Shown here piece by piece: positions 8,878-16,843 of a stretch of DNA of 23,188 bases (its first letter is position 1; the number at the start of each line of letters is the position of its first letter). Source of the stretch: Bin55 sp964511425 (GTDB lineage: Bacteria; Pseudomonadota; Gammaproteobacteria; Pseudomonadales; Azotimanducaceae). The stretch spans positions 1 to 23,188 of the forward strand of contig CAZEFI010000029.1 of the NCBI GenBank assembly GCA_964511425.1, in the 5' to 3' direction. The notes under the pieces are model-generated. The model saw only the letters and a program-made list of their open reading frames with translations, was not told where the DNA came from and did no database searches. The translations under genes and the position numbers were made by a program.

Positions 8878-9531
8878 TCATGGTGATGTAGTCGATTGGT
8901 CGACAGTTGAAGAATCGTGAGGCATTAATGCAATTTTTAACTGTAATCGCTCGCGATCGATGCCTGAATTCGTTAGTTCTATCGCTTGCTCGTACGCGTT
9001 CACTGCCTCCGTGTAGTTTTCCTTTGCTCGATAGATGTCTCCAGTCAGTTCAAGCACATAGAACTTGTAATCATCGCCCACGTTTGCCAATGTAGTTAGC
9101 GCTGCGTCATCTTGTTGTAGTTGCATTTGTACGCGTGCGATTCGTACTTTGATCATGTTATCAAGAACTTTGTCTCTTGACTTTTTAAGAGCTTCCTCGA
9201 GAAATTGCAAAGCAGACTCGTACTCCGCTGCATCCACTGCATCTTTTGCGCGATACAGCAATGTCATTGGCTCGTATTTCGCACCCGCCCGGGTTTTGCT
9301 CATTTCGTCGACATAGGCATCTAGATCTCCCTCAAGAGCACGTTCCACAAGAAACCCCTGAAATTTATACGCGGCTTGCTCTTTTGCTAACAACTGAGAC
9401 TCTTGAAAAACATTCCATCCGACAACTGCACCGATTCCTATAACTAAAGCAAGAACTAAGATTAGCCCATAATCGCGCCATAACTTCTGTAGACGTGCTG
9501 CTTGTTCTTCGTCTGTTAAGTAGTCTGCCAA
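8878..9531 (-). CDS. yfgM: YfgM-family inner membrane TPR protein (periplasmic chaperone-associated)
   Basis: A membrane-anchored tetratricopeptide protein of the YfgM/DUF2133 family. In E. coli it associates with PpiD and the SecYEG translocon. A short cytosolic N-terminus (LTDEEQAARLQKLWRDYG) is followed by one membrane helix at about residues 21-42 (LILVLALVIGIGAVVGW). A periplasmic TPR-like helical domain follows, with the repeats EYESALQFLEEAL and NYTEAVNAYEQAI. The 217 residues fit the family (206 in E. coli). The start is TTG at 9531, with GGGAG 9 bases upstream that overlaps the hisS stop codon, so initiation is probably coupled to hisS. It is placed between hisS and bamB as usual. 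Confidence 0.92.
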   Translation of the reverse strand: MADYLTDEEQAARLQKLWRDYGLILVLALVIGIGAVVGWNVFQESQLLAKEQAAYKFQGFLVERALEGDLDAYVDEMSKTRAGAKYEPMTLLYRAKDAVDAAEYESALQFLEEALKKSRDKVLDNMIKVRIARVQMQLQQDDAALTTLANVGDDYKFYVLELTGDIYRAKENYTEAVNAYEQAIELTNSGIDRERLQLKIALMPHDSSTVDQSTTSP

Positions 9532-9537
9532 GTCGTG

Positions 9538-10806
9538 TTACTCCCAATTTTCACTGATGATGTCTACTAAATTTTCCACAGATGTCGAAATCTGTGCCCT
9601 CTCCGTTCTTAGCCACTTCACGGTGACTGTCCGCTGTTCTAGTTCCGTATCGCCGACAATGAGTGCCCAGGTTGCACGGGACTTGTCAGCCCAGCGCATT
9701 TTATTTCGCATATTTCCCATACCGATGTGCTCTCGCACGCGCAAATCCGTTTGGTACCGAAGATGTTGCGCGACTGAATGAACAAAATCTCGATGAACCT
9801 CATCCATGGGAATAAGATAGATGTCGGCGGCACGGTATGAGGTTTCTTCTTGTTGCTCGCGCAACTGTGCAATCCTGTCGATGCCCGCGGCAAAACCTAT
9901 TCCAGGAGTGGGATCACCTCCGAGACGTTCGACTAAACCATCGTACCTTCCTCCGGCACACACAGCATCTTGCGCTCCCAATCGATCGGTTACCCATTCA
10001 AACACCGTGTCTGTGTAATAGTCAAAACCGCGAACTAAATTTGGATCAATGGTATATTCGATCTCTAAATCAGATAATCGTTCAAGCACTTCGCCGAACC
10101 TCTCCCGCGCGGCTTCGCTCAACGAATCACGCAAAAGCGGAGCTTTATTTAACAGTTTTCTAGTTTTTGGAATCTTCGAATCAAGGATTCGCAGGGGATT
10201 AGTTTGTAAGCGTCTTCGACTATCTTCATCTAATTCTGTAGCAATTGGAGTTAAAGCTTGTACTAAGCGTTCGCGATATCGAGCACGAGCTTCGGCTGAG
10301 CCGATACTGTTGATCTTTAAAGTAACCAAGGAACTGAGTCCGAGGCGACGAAACGCCTCAGTCCCTATTTGAATGATTTCTACGTCGATCGCCGGTTCAG
10401 AAAAGCCAAATGCTTCAACGCCTAATTGCTGAAACTGGCGATATCGTCCTGCTTGCGGACGTTCGTGTCGAAACATAGGGCCTTCGTACCAAAGCCTAGG
10501 GCGGTCGTTATAACAGAGATTGTTTTGAATTAGAGTGCGAACAATTGAAGCAGTTCCTTCTGGACGTAATGCTAATTCTTTTCCGTCGCGATCAATAAAA
10601 CTGTACATTTCCTTACCGACAGCATCGGAGGACTCGCCTAAACCGCGACTAAACAACTCTTTGGACTCGAGTACTGGAATACGTACTTCTTCGTAAGAAA
10701 ATTTTCGAAATACAGCCTTAAATACAGATTCCACGCTGGAAAGGCGCGCGGCGTCGTGTGGTAGGCTGTCCCGCATACCCCGTATTAACGGGTAATTTGA
10801 ACTCAC
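9538..10806 (-). CDS. hisS: Histidine--tRNA ligase
   Basis: Class II aminoacyl-tRNA synthetase charging tRNA-His, cytosolic homodimer. Motif 1 region begins at RGMRDSLPHDA. Motif 2 is FRHERPQAGRYRQFQQLG. The ATP/histidine-site signatures LALRPEGTASIVR, LVRGFDYYTDTVFE and the motif 3-like GGRYDGL and GIGFAAGIDR are all present. The anticodon-binding domain spans about 325-420. The 422 residues match E. coli (424). It starts with GTG at 10806, overlapping the rodZ stop as GTGA. In many gammaproteobacteria ispG lies between rodZ and hisS; here there is no room for it. Six bases separate it from yfgM. Confidence 0.97.
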   Translation of the reverse strand: MSSNYPLIRGMRDSLPHDAARLSSVESVFKAVFRKFSYEEVRIPVLESKELFSRGLGESSDAVGKEMYSFIDRDGKELALRPEGTASIVRTLIQNNLCYNDRPRLWYEGPMFRHERPQAGRYRQFQQLGVEAFGFSEPAIDVEIIQIGTEAFRRLGLSSLVTLKINSIGSAEARARYRERLVQALTPIATELDEDSRRRLQTNPLRILDSKIPKTRKLLNKAPLLRDSLSEAARERFGEVLERLSDLEIEYTIDPNLVRGFDYYTDTVFEWVTDRLGAQDAVCAGGRYDGLVERLGGDPTPGIGFAAGIDRIAQLREQQEETSYRAADIYLIPMDEVHRDFVHSVAQHLRYQTDLRVREHIGMGNMRNKMRWADKSRATWALIVGDTELEQRTVTVKWLRTERAQISTSVENLVDIISENWE

Positions 10807-11885
10807 GGTGGCAGTTTGAATTCCGCTATGTTGCGTCGAGTGTACGGATTTAAATCAACCTTGTCGCCGTTGTAGAACACCGTCACGCCCGGTGCGAAAC
10901 CCAACTTGACGGTGAACGGAGCTTTTCCGTCCAATTCTAGTGTGGTACCCGCTTGTTTCGTGTCGCTGACGAGTTGATTGTCGTCCGCATCGGTGACTTC
11001 GACGTAGGATATCTCACTAAATTCAAACAACAGAGACGGCTCATCGGACACCGGCTCTTCTGTTTGCTCACCCTCTTCAGTTTCAAAATCGGATTCTATG
11101 TCGCCGTTGCCGGTTTGGTCTATAGGTTCACTGTCTTCATCGTTCGTCACATCGCTTGGTAGCTCTCTTGTCAAATTCATGAGGTCCACCCAGTTCATGT
11201 TTGTGTGTGTCGACGGTGGGTCAGAACTGTTCAAGTTCGACGATTCATCCTCTCTGGTGCTATCAAAATCACCGTTAACAGATAGTGTTTCGTCGTCACC
11301 TCCCTCAGCTTCAGACTCGCTTCCCGGATACCCCGAGGCACTACTGGAAGAATGTGTGCCATTTCGTTCGCCTGTGGTAGGTTGGTGGGCCTGGGTAGGT
11401 TCTTCGACGTTAGACGCTTCTTCGTCTATCTCACCTTGCTCGGTCTCCGAAGTACCATCGTTCATATTTTCCCACCAATAGTAGCCCACCAATCCGAGAC
11501 CTGCGATGACTATGATTGTGGTGGCAAGAACAGTACTCCAACCCAATGAATTTTTTTTGCGTTGAACGGGTAGTAGTTCGTGTTCGGGGTCTATTGTTTG
11601 ATGACCTGATTGATTTGTCGAAGACTTGTAATCACTTATCAGTACTTCTGCGTCGAGATCCAATATCTTTGCAAGCGTTCGCAAATATCCGATTACATAT
11701 CCAGTAGCACTGATCCCCGATGTGTTTCCTTGTTCAAGATCCACTAAGTGCTGCGGATGGATTCGAGTTTCACCGACAAGATCGTCAATGCTAAGTTTCC
11801 GTTCTTCTCTCGCTCGTCGAATTTTTTCTCCAAACGACAAGGCTGAAGATTCAGTATCTTGTTGTTCTTGAGTTGAGTCGTTCAC
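10803..11885 (-). CDS. rodZ: RodZ-like cytoskeleton/helix-turn-helix membrane protein
   Basis: A bitopic membrane protein linking MreB to the elongation machinery in rod-shaped cells. The N-terminal HTH domain of the Cro/CI-type fold spans about residues 17-82 (FGEKIRRAREERKLS, YVIGYLRTLAKIL). Basic residues precede one membrane helix at about 116-138. A very acidic, Ser/Thr/Glu-rich linker runs from about 140 to 285. The C-terminal beta domain (DUF4115 type) holds LLFEFSEISYVEVTD, GKAPFTVKLG and VDLNPYTRRNIAEFKLP. At 360 residues it is in the family range (337 in E. coli). GTG at 11885 is the most upstream plausible start, with AAGG very close. TTG at residue 16, next to the conserved FGEKIR, is a possible alternative. 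It overlaps hisS by 4 bases. Confidence 0.9.
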   Translation of the reverse strand: MNDSTQEQQDTESSALSFGEKIRRAREERKLSIDDLVGETRIHPQHLVDLEQGNTSGISATGYVIGYLRTLAKILDLDAEVLISDYKSSTNQSGHQTIDPEHELLPVQRKKNSLGWSTVLATTIIVIAGLGLVGYYWWENMNDGTSETEQGEIDEEASNVEEPTQAHQPTTGERNGTHSSSSASGYPGSESEAEGGDDETLSVNGDFDSTREDESSNLNSSDPPSTHTNMNWVDLMNLTRELPSDVTNDEDSEPIDQTGNGDIESDFETEEGEQTEEPVSDEPSLLFEFSEISYVEVTDADDNQLVSDTKQAGTTLELDGKAPFTVKLGFAPGVTVFYNGDKVDLNPYTRRNIAEFKLPP

Positions 11886-12004
11886 GCCTTGAAATTTCGC
11901 AGTACCTAACCGATACCAGCTATCACAAAATGACCGAGGTATCCCGCTTAGATTAACGAGAGGTCGATACTACTTGATCTGATGGAAAACGGTATAAATG
12001 AAGA

Positions 12005-12034
12005 GAAAAAATTTTACACAAGACTAGCTTGTGT
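12005..12034 (-). terminator. Probable Rho-independent terminator at the end of rlmN
   Basis: On the minus strand a perfect 7-base-pair stem, ACACAAG / CTTGTGT, closes a 5-base loop (arms 12034-12028 and 12022-12016) over the last rlmN codons and the first base of its stop. It is followed by AAAATTTTTT. The run of T starts four bases after the stem and the stem is only moderately GC-rich, so strength is uncertain. It would separate ndk-rlmN from the rodZ unit. Confidence 0.45.
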
Positions 12035-13132
12035 GTGTGCAGACCGATAACGCTCGCGCCGACGAGATTTGTCTTCAAAGTTCCCTATTAACTGACCACA
12101 GGCAGCATCAATATCTACGCCTCTAGTGGTGCGGTTAGTAACCATGATTCCTCCATCGCGTAACTGCTGATAAAAATGTAAGATCGCGCGTTCATTCGGA
12201 CGACAAAAAGTACTTTGCGGAATTGGATTAAAAGGAATGAGGTTGACTTTGCATCGAAAATCTCTTAATAGACGAACGAGTTCCAGTGCTGCTTGGTTAT
12301 CGTCGTTGATGTTTTCGATTAACGTATACTCGAACGTGATTATGCGACGATCACTGAGTGATGAAAGGTACTCGCGACACGCATCGAGCAACATCGCGAT
12401 TGGATATTTCTTGTTGATTGGCACGAGGTAATTCCTCAAATCGTCGTTAGCCGCGTGCAACGACACTGCCAGTGACGCTTCAGTTTTGTAACACATATCG
12501 AGAATACGTGGAACTAGGCCAGCCGTACTAATGGTCACGCGACGCTTAGAAATACCGAACGCCAAGTCATCCATGAAAAGTTCGCATGCGTCCATAGTCG
12601 CCTCAAAATTCATTAGGGGTTCTCCCATTCCCATGAAGACGATATTAGTAAGCTCACCTCGATCTGGGTTTAAGCGTAACCAATCATAAACTTTAACGAC
12701 CTGTCCAACGATATCTGCTACAGATAAATTGCCTGCGAAACCTTGTTTACCCGTTGCACAGAACACGCAGTCCAGAGAACAACCCAGCTGTGAAGAAATA
12801 CAGAGGGTATTCCGACGACCATCAGGTATGAGAACAGTTTCCACAGCACCACCCGATTGAGTTTCCATGATCCACTTCACGGTACCATCCGCGGAAACAC
12901 TCGTTCGTATGATTCTTGGAAGTGTATCAATAGTGACACTTGCCAAAGTCGCACGCAAGTTTTTAGACAAATTCGTCATTGCTTCGGCACTGCTCACTCG
13001 TTCGTGGTAGATCCACTTCATAACTTGCTGTGCGCGAAAATCTCGATCGTCGATCTCACTAAGAAATTGTTGCCATCCAGGTCTGGTAAGACTATACCAG
13101 TTCGTTTTCTGGTCTGTCGCAAGCACCGACAT
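12014..13132 (-). CDS. rlmN: Dual-specificity 23S rRNA/tRNA adenine-C2 methyltransferase
   Basis: A radical SAM enzyme that methylates C2 of A2503 in 23S rRNA and A37 in some tRNAs, using a 4Fe-4S cluster. The cluster motif CSLDCVFC gives Cys118, Cys122 and Cys125. GMGEPLMNFE is the SAM-binding segment. Cys345 in DIDAACGQL corresponds to the C-terminal methyl-carrying cysteine. The N-terminal SLTRPGWQQFLSEI... is also typical. The 372 residues fit (384 in E. coli). ATG at 13132 is one base after the ndk stop, so ndk and rlmN form a unit. In relatives pilF lies downstream before rodZ; here there is only a 127-base spacer. The enzyme's need for an Fe-S cluster matters because the ISC assembly genes are absent from their usual place nearby. 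Confidence 0.96.
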   Translation of the reverse strand: MSVLATDQKTNWYSLTRPGWQQFLSEIDDRDFRAQQVMKWIYHERVSSAEAMTNLSKNLRATLASVTIDTLPRIIRTSVSADGTVKWIMETQSGGAVETVLIPDGRRNTLCISSQLGCSLDCVFCATGKQGFAGNLSVADIVGQVVKVYDWLRLNPDRGELTNIVFMGMGEPLMNFEATMDACELFMDDLAFGISKRRVTISTAGLVPRILDMCYKTEASLAVSLHAANDDLRNYLVPINKKYPIAMLLDACREYLSSLSDRRIITFEYTLIENINDDNQAALELVRLLRDFRCKVNLIPFNPIPQSTFCRPNERAILHFYQQLRDGGIMVTNRTTRGVDIDAACGQLIGNFEDKSRRRERYRSAHTQASLV

Positions 13133-13133
13133 A

Positions 13134-13562
13134 CTAGGTTACCTGATGCAACTCTTCTTCGGTAAAAAAGAACTCGACTTCACGCCGTGCTGAGGACGGT
13201 GAGTCCGATCCGTGCACTGCATTTTCGTCCAAACTGTCACCGAAATCTGCTCGAATCGTACCTCGGTCCGCATTCTCTGGATTCGTCGCGCCCATAATCT
13301 CGCGATTGAGGCGAATCGCGTTTTTACCTTCTAGAACTTGCACACATATGGGACCGGAAGACATGAAGGAGCATAAGTTATCGAAAAATGGTTTCGCCGA
13401 GTGCTCTTGGTAAAAATCTTCAGCTTGTGTTCGAGTCAAGTGGATCATTTTGAGCGCGATAATCCGTAAGCCATTCGCTTCAAAACGGCTGAAAATGTTT
13501 CCGATTATGTTTTTTTTGATTGCGTTCGGTTTGATAATTGACAATGTTCGTTCAAAAGCCAC
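13134..13562 (-). CDS. ndk: Nucleoside diphosphate kinase
   Basis: Transfers the terminal phosphate from ATP to nucleoside diphosphates through a phosphohistidine. The catalytic His117 sits in NAVHGSDS, matching the family numbering exactly. Other signatures are TLSIIKPNAIKKN at the N-terminus, GATNPENADRGTIRADF at 91-107, and SSARREVEFFF near the C-terminus. The 142 residues match E. coli (143). The start is GTG at 13562; no good Shine-Dalgarno is at the right distance. A possible -10 TACAAT lies on the minus strand at 13612-13607. It is the first gene of ndk-rlmN and is divergent from the sterol desaturase gene. Confidence 0.96.
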   Translation of the reverse strand: MAFERTLSIIKPNAIKKNIIGNIFSRFEANGLRIIALKMIHLTRTQAEDFYQEHSAKPFFDNLCSFMSSGPICVQVLEGKNAIRLNREIMGATNPENADRGTIRADFGDSLDENAVHGSDSPSSARREVEFFFTEEELHQVT

Positions 13563-13610
13563 TAAATATCAGATACCCCGTGATAGTTTGCGTAGTTTGT
13601 GGCTGAATTG

Positions 13611-13705
13611 TAGTTACGCGTGCCGGATGACGCACTAGCTAGATGCGACAAGAGTAGAGCTAAGTCCAAAAGTACAATGGGAAAACGACGAAATACGCGT
13701 AACTA
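13611..13705. repeat. 11-bp perfect inverted repeat in the ndk / sterol desaturase divergent promoter region
   Basis: TAGTTACGCGT (13611-13621) and its exact reverse complement ACGCGTAACTA (13695-13705) are separated by 73 bases. The left arm overlaps a candidate ndk -10 box and the right arm ends about 10 bases before a candidate -35 of the plus-strand gene. This layout would suit paired operator sites, but no regulator is identified. Confidence 0.5.
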
Positions 13706-13715
13706 GGTATAAAGA

Positions 13716-13743
13716 TTGGCAGAAAACTTTCTATGAATACGAT
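13716..13743 (+). promoter_or_regulatory. Candidate sigma70-type promoter for the sterol desaturase gene
   Basis: TTGGCA (13716-13721) and TACGAT (13738-13743) are separated by 16 bases. The first matches the -35 consensus at 5 of 6 positions and the second matches the -10 at 4 of 6. Transcription would begin near 13750, about 60 bases before the gene. It is recognised by eye only. Confidence 0.35.
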
Positions 13744-13808
13744 GAGAGAGGACCATCGCATTAATCCAATTCAGTAAACTGTTCTACCGTTAATGCGTCT
13801 CCAACTCT

Positions 13809-14684
13809 GTGTCTAAGTTAAATATGATGGATTTTCTCACAGCAGTCATATCTGAAGAAACAATCACCGAATGGGAATTGTGGCTCGGCAATTGGATCTT
13901 CTATGCCACAGCGTTTCTCCTATTGTTCGAACTGATCCGCTATCGTTTTCGAAACAGCTTGAGTTGGAACTTGGTCGGAGATGCCGCCACTAACTTCATC
14001 ACGTTAATTGCTTTTATCGCGATAGCATACCTATTGCTTGGTGTGTTCTATATTGGCACATATTACCTCGTCCATGAGTACATCACTCCTTTGTCGATTC
14101 CCACAACCGTCTGGTCTGTCGGTTTGTGTATCGTTCTCGCGGACCTTGCCTACTATTGGGAACATCGCTTCACGCATCGGGTCGGTATAGCGTGGGCTAC
14201 ACACACCGTACACCACAGTTCGCCGTACTTTAACATGTCCGTAGCTTATCGCTTTGGACCGTTGGATGGGTTCTTCCCCCTCTTTTTCCATCTGCCTTTA
14301 GTGCTGGTTGGATTTCATCCTCTCGTAGTTTTGTTTGCTGAGGCGGTCGTTCAACTCTATCAAACTCCTCTTCATACAGAAGCAGTAGGAAAATTGCCCA
14401 AACCTGTGGAAGCCGTCATGAACACGCCGTCACATCACAGAGTCCACCACGGCACGAACCCTCAATACATTGACAAAAACTATGGTGGGATTTTTATAGT
14501 CTGGGACAGGCTATTCGGTACTTTCGAGGAGGAGCAGGAGAAGGTGATTTATGGAATCTCTGAGCCCTTAAACTCGATTAATCCATTTGTGGTGTTTCTG
14601 CATGGTTTTAGCCGCATAACTCGCAAGGTTATTGATACACCAGGTCTTGGTGCCAAGTTCAAAGTACTAATCGCACCACCGTAA
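13809..14684 (+). CDS. Membrane sterol desaturase / fatty acid hydroxylase superfamily protein
   Basis: An integral membrane di-iron oxygenase-family protein. The eight-histidine pattern is clear: H119-x3-H123 (HRFTH), H132-x2-H135-H136 (HTVHH), and H210-x2-H213-H214 (HRVHH), with H189 between. Hydrophobic segments lie at about residues 30-43, 62-87, 100-117 and 158-185. The 291 residues are typical. The substrate (lipid, sterol or carotenoid-like) cannot be read from sequence. The start could be GTG at 13809 or the ATGs at 13824 or 13827; none has a good Shine-Dalgarno. It is a lone plus-strand gene between ndk and iscS, exactly where the ISC iron-sulfur assembly genes are expected in relatives. 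That suggests replacement or insertion at that site. Confidence 0.88.
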   Translation: MSKLNMMDFLTAVISEETITEWELWLGNWIFYATAFLLLFELIRYRFRNSLSWNLVGDAATNFITLIAFIAIAYLLLGVFYIGTYYLVHEYITPLSIPTTVWSVGLCIVLADLAYYWEHRFTHRVGIAWATHTVHHSSPYFNMSVAYRFGPLDGFFPLFFHLPLVLVGFHPLVVLFAEAVVQLYQTPLHTEAVGKLPKPVEAVMNTPSHHRVHHGTNPQYIDKNYGGIFIVWDRLFGTFEEEQEKVIYGISEPLNSINPFVVFLHGFSRITRKVIDTPGLGAKFKVLIAPP

Positions 14685-14840
14685 CATCAAACCTACTACC
14701 AAGCAGGACAGTCGATCAACGGGAAGTTGGAGTATCGTTCGAGTACGTAGGACTACCAACTGGCAAATCGATTCCCTGCGCGTAGTACATGCAGAGTCTA
14801 ACGCAAATTGTTCTTTGTGCACGATTAGATTTTCGGAACA

Positions 14841-15995
14841 CTAGCCATTTCGAAGCGCGGTGACCACTTCGGTTACGCGTTTCGACGTGTAATCTACTTC
14901 TTCCATCGTGGTGAATCGGCCGATAGAAAAACGAATGGAGGCTGCTGCGCGCTCGCGTGGTAGTCCCAGTTCACTCAAGACATACGACGGTTCAACTACT
15001 GCAGAAGTACAAGCAGATCCAGACGAAACCGCAACATCATCCAAGGCTGCAATCAAGGTCTCACTATCAACTGAATCAAAAGACACATTCAAAATCCCTG
15101 GCACGTGCTGACTGGGATGACCATTTAGTTCAGTTCCGGGAATTTCACTGAGCTGCGACCAGAGTCGCTCGCGCTGCTCTTGAATGCGAACCCGTTCGTG
15201 CGGGAGTTCGCGACGAGCAATTTTTGCCGCAGTACCAAAACCAACTATTTGATGCGTAGCCAGTGTCCCAGATCTCATCCCGCGTTCATGTCCACCACCG
15301 TGGATTGTTGCTTCGATTCTGACGGGTGGGTTTCGTCGGACGTAGAGTGCGCCGATACCTTTCGGTCCGTAAATCTTGTGTCCAGAGATGCTCAACAAAT
15401 CCACATCGACAGAGCCAACATTTACGTCTATTTTCCCTACACTTTGAGCCGCATCCACGTGAAAGGTTAATTCATGCGTGTTACAAATTTGACCGATCCG
15501 TTCAATATCATTGATGACCCCAATTTCGTTGTTCACATGCATGATTGAGACAAGAAATGTCTCAGCGGTAATTGCAGCTTGAACAGCTTCAGGACTGATG
15601 ATCCCCTCAGTATTGGGGCGAACATAAGTGACGGTGTTCCCGAGTTGTTCCAGATATCGACACGTGTCGAGTACCGCTTTGTGTTCGTAAGACGACGTAA
15701 CGATGTGACGTTTTTCGGACAACTGAGCGAGTCCTTTAATCGCTAGGTTATCGGATTCAGTTGCACCAGAAGTCCACACAATTTCCAAGGGATCGGCACC
15801 GATGAGCTGAGCTATGTTGACGCGCGCTTCTTCGACGAGTTCCTCTGCTTCCCATCCGTATAAATGCGAAACACTCGCAGGGTTTCCAAAGTGTCCATCG
15901 ACCATTAGACAATCACTCATTTTGTGAGCTACTCGAGGATCAACGGGAGTCGTTGCTGCGTAATCAAGATAAACTGGTCGCAATGGTCGTTTCAT
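14841..15995 (-). CDS. iscS: Cysteine desulfurase IscS, short C-terminus
   Basis: A PLP enzyme that takes sulfur from cysteine for Fe-S clusters, tRNA thiolation and cofactors. The PLP lysine is K207 in SGHKIYGPKG and the active-site Cys329 lies in SSGSACTSA, one off E. coli numbering (206, 328). H105 in YEHKAV and HVDAAQS at 180-186 also match. SIRFSIGRFTTMEEVDYT gives a strong IscS-type match. The protein stops at 384 residues; E. coli IscS has 404, and the missing end is the segment known to contact IscU. Reading past the TAG shows no remnant of LSPLWEM. ATG at 15995 lies 27 bases after trmJ, with no iscR between. Neither iscU nor iscA follows. It may mainly serve tRNA sulfur transfer here, which is inference. 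Confidence 0.93.
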   Translation of the reverse strand: MKRPLRPVYLDYAATTPVDPRVAHKMSDCLMVDGHFGNPASVSHLYGWEAEELVEEARVNIAQLIGADPLEIVWTSGATESDNLAIKGLAQLSEKRHIVTSSYEHKAVLDTCRYLEQLGNTVTYVRPNTEGIISPEAVQAAITAETFLVSIMHVNNEIGVINDIERIGQICNTHELTFHVDAAQSVGKIDVNVGSVDVDLLSISGHKIYGPKGIGALYVRRNPPVRIEATIHGGGHERGMRSGTLATHQIVGFGTAAKIARRELPHERVRIQEQRERLWSQLSEIPGTELNGHPSQHVPGILNVSFDSVDSETLIAALDDVAVSSGSACTSAVVEPSYVLSELGLPRERAAASIRFSIGRFTTMEEVDYTSKRVTEVVTALRNG

Positions 15996-16022
15996 AGAAA
16001 AATATGATGTAACTTGAGCTTT

Positions 16023-16790
16023 CTAGTTCTCTTCACGAATCCCACGTTCCTGTGCACAAGCTTTGCTGTGAACCGCCTTTTCTACCTGTGTCAATATACC
16101 TCTTAAGATTTGCACTTCTGTGTGGTCCATTTCAATGCGACCGAACAGCCGACGAAGCCGAGTTTCTGCTTGTCGAGGTTCGTCCGGATCACTAAATCCA
16201 ACTTGAAGGAGAACAGATTGCAGGTGCTCTAAAAAATCGTTGACTTCAGCAAAGGTCGCCAAGGGTTTATCCCACACCTCTGCGTTTTGTATCTTCTGGC
16301 AGTCAGACAACGACCGGCAAAACAGATCATAGGCAACAACTTGCACGGACATCGCAAGATTCAAGGAACCGTATTCATCGCAGGAGGGAATACGCACATG
16401 TTTATTACACAGATTCAGCTCGTCATTTGTCAAACCGTTGTCCTCTCTTCCGAATAAGATGCTAACAAGATCGTCTTTTCCAAACTCAGTGTGGACAAAT
16501 TCTGCGAACTGAGCCGACGTCATCATCGGCCAAGGAATGTGTCTTCTTCGGGCACTGGTTCCAGCAACTAGAACGCTATCTTGGACAGCATCGGCAATGG
16601 TTGCACACACTTGCGTCCGCTCCACGATATCCAACGCTCCTGCAGCACGCCAGTCCGCCTGTGGATCAGGAAATCTTTTAGGTTTGACAACTTTCAGAGA
16701 AGTTAATCCCATTGTTTTCATCGCACGTGCGGTCCCACCGATATTTCCTGGATGTGACGGTTCAACCAACACGATTTGAACTTCCGGCAT
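16023..16790 (-). CDS. trmJ: tRNA (cytidine/uridine-2'-O-)-methyltransferase TrmJ
   Basis: A SPOUT-class methyltransferase that modifies the 2'-O of position 32 in the tRNA anticodon loop. Signatures are IVLVEPSHPGNIGGTARAMK at the N-terminus, VAGTSARRRHIPWPMM, ILFGREDNGLTNDEL and YGSLNLAMSVQVVAYDL, the last two forming the knot that binds SAM. The C-terminal extension (LRRLFGRIE, ILRGIL) is also TrmJ-like. I place the start at ATG 16790, giving 255 residues, because MPEVQIVLVEPSHPGN aligns with the family start. The frame opens further to a TTG at 16853, but those 21 residues are unlike the family and lie over the promoter region. It is divergent from suhB, as in E. coli, and heads a trmJ-iscS pair. 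Confidence 0.93.
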   Translation of the reverse strand: MPEVQIVLVEPSHPGNIGGTARAMKTMGLTSLKVVKPKRFPDPQADWRAAGALDIVERTQVCATIADAVQDSVLVAGTSARRRHIPWPMMTSAQFAEFVHTEFGKDDLVSILFGREDNGLTNDELNLCNKHVRIPSCDEYGSLNLAMSVQVVAYDLFCRSLSDCQKIQNAEVWDKPLATFAEVNDFLEHLQSVLLQVGFSDPDEPRQAETRLRRLFGRIEMDHTEVQILRGILTQVEKAVHSKACAQERGIREEN

Positions 16791-16843
16791 AAGTTTCAGG
16801 ATAAAATAAAAAGCAAATGAATATCTTGTGTATTGTAGAAGCA

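Noticed and set aside
13450..13638. A 62-codon plus-strand frame with a hydrophobic stretch, opposite the ndk start
   Set aside because: Mostly antisense to ndk, with no Shine-Dalgarno or known family; treated as chance.
14685..14840. Bidirectional terminator between the desaturase gene and iscS
   Set aside because: Only very short palindromes (for example GTAG-GA-CTAC) and no T-run were found.
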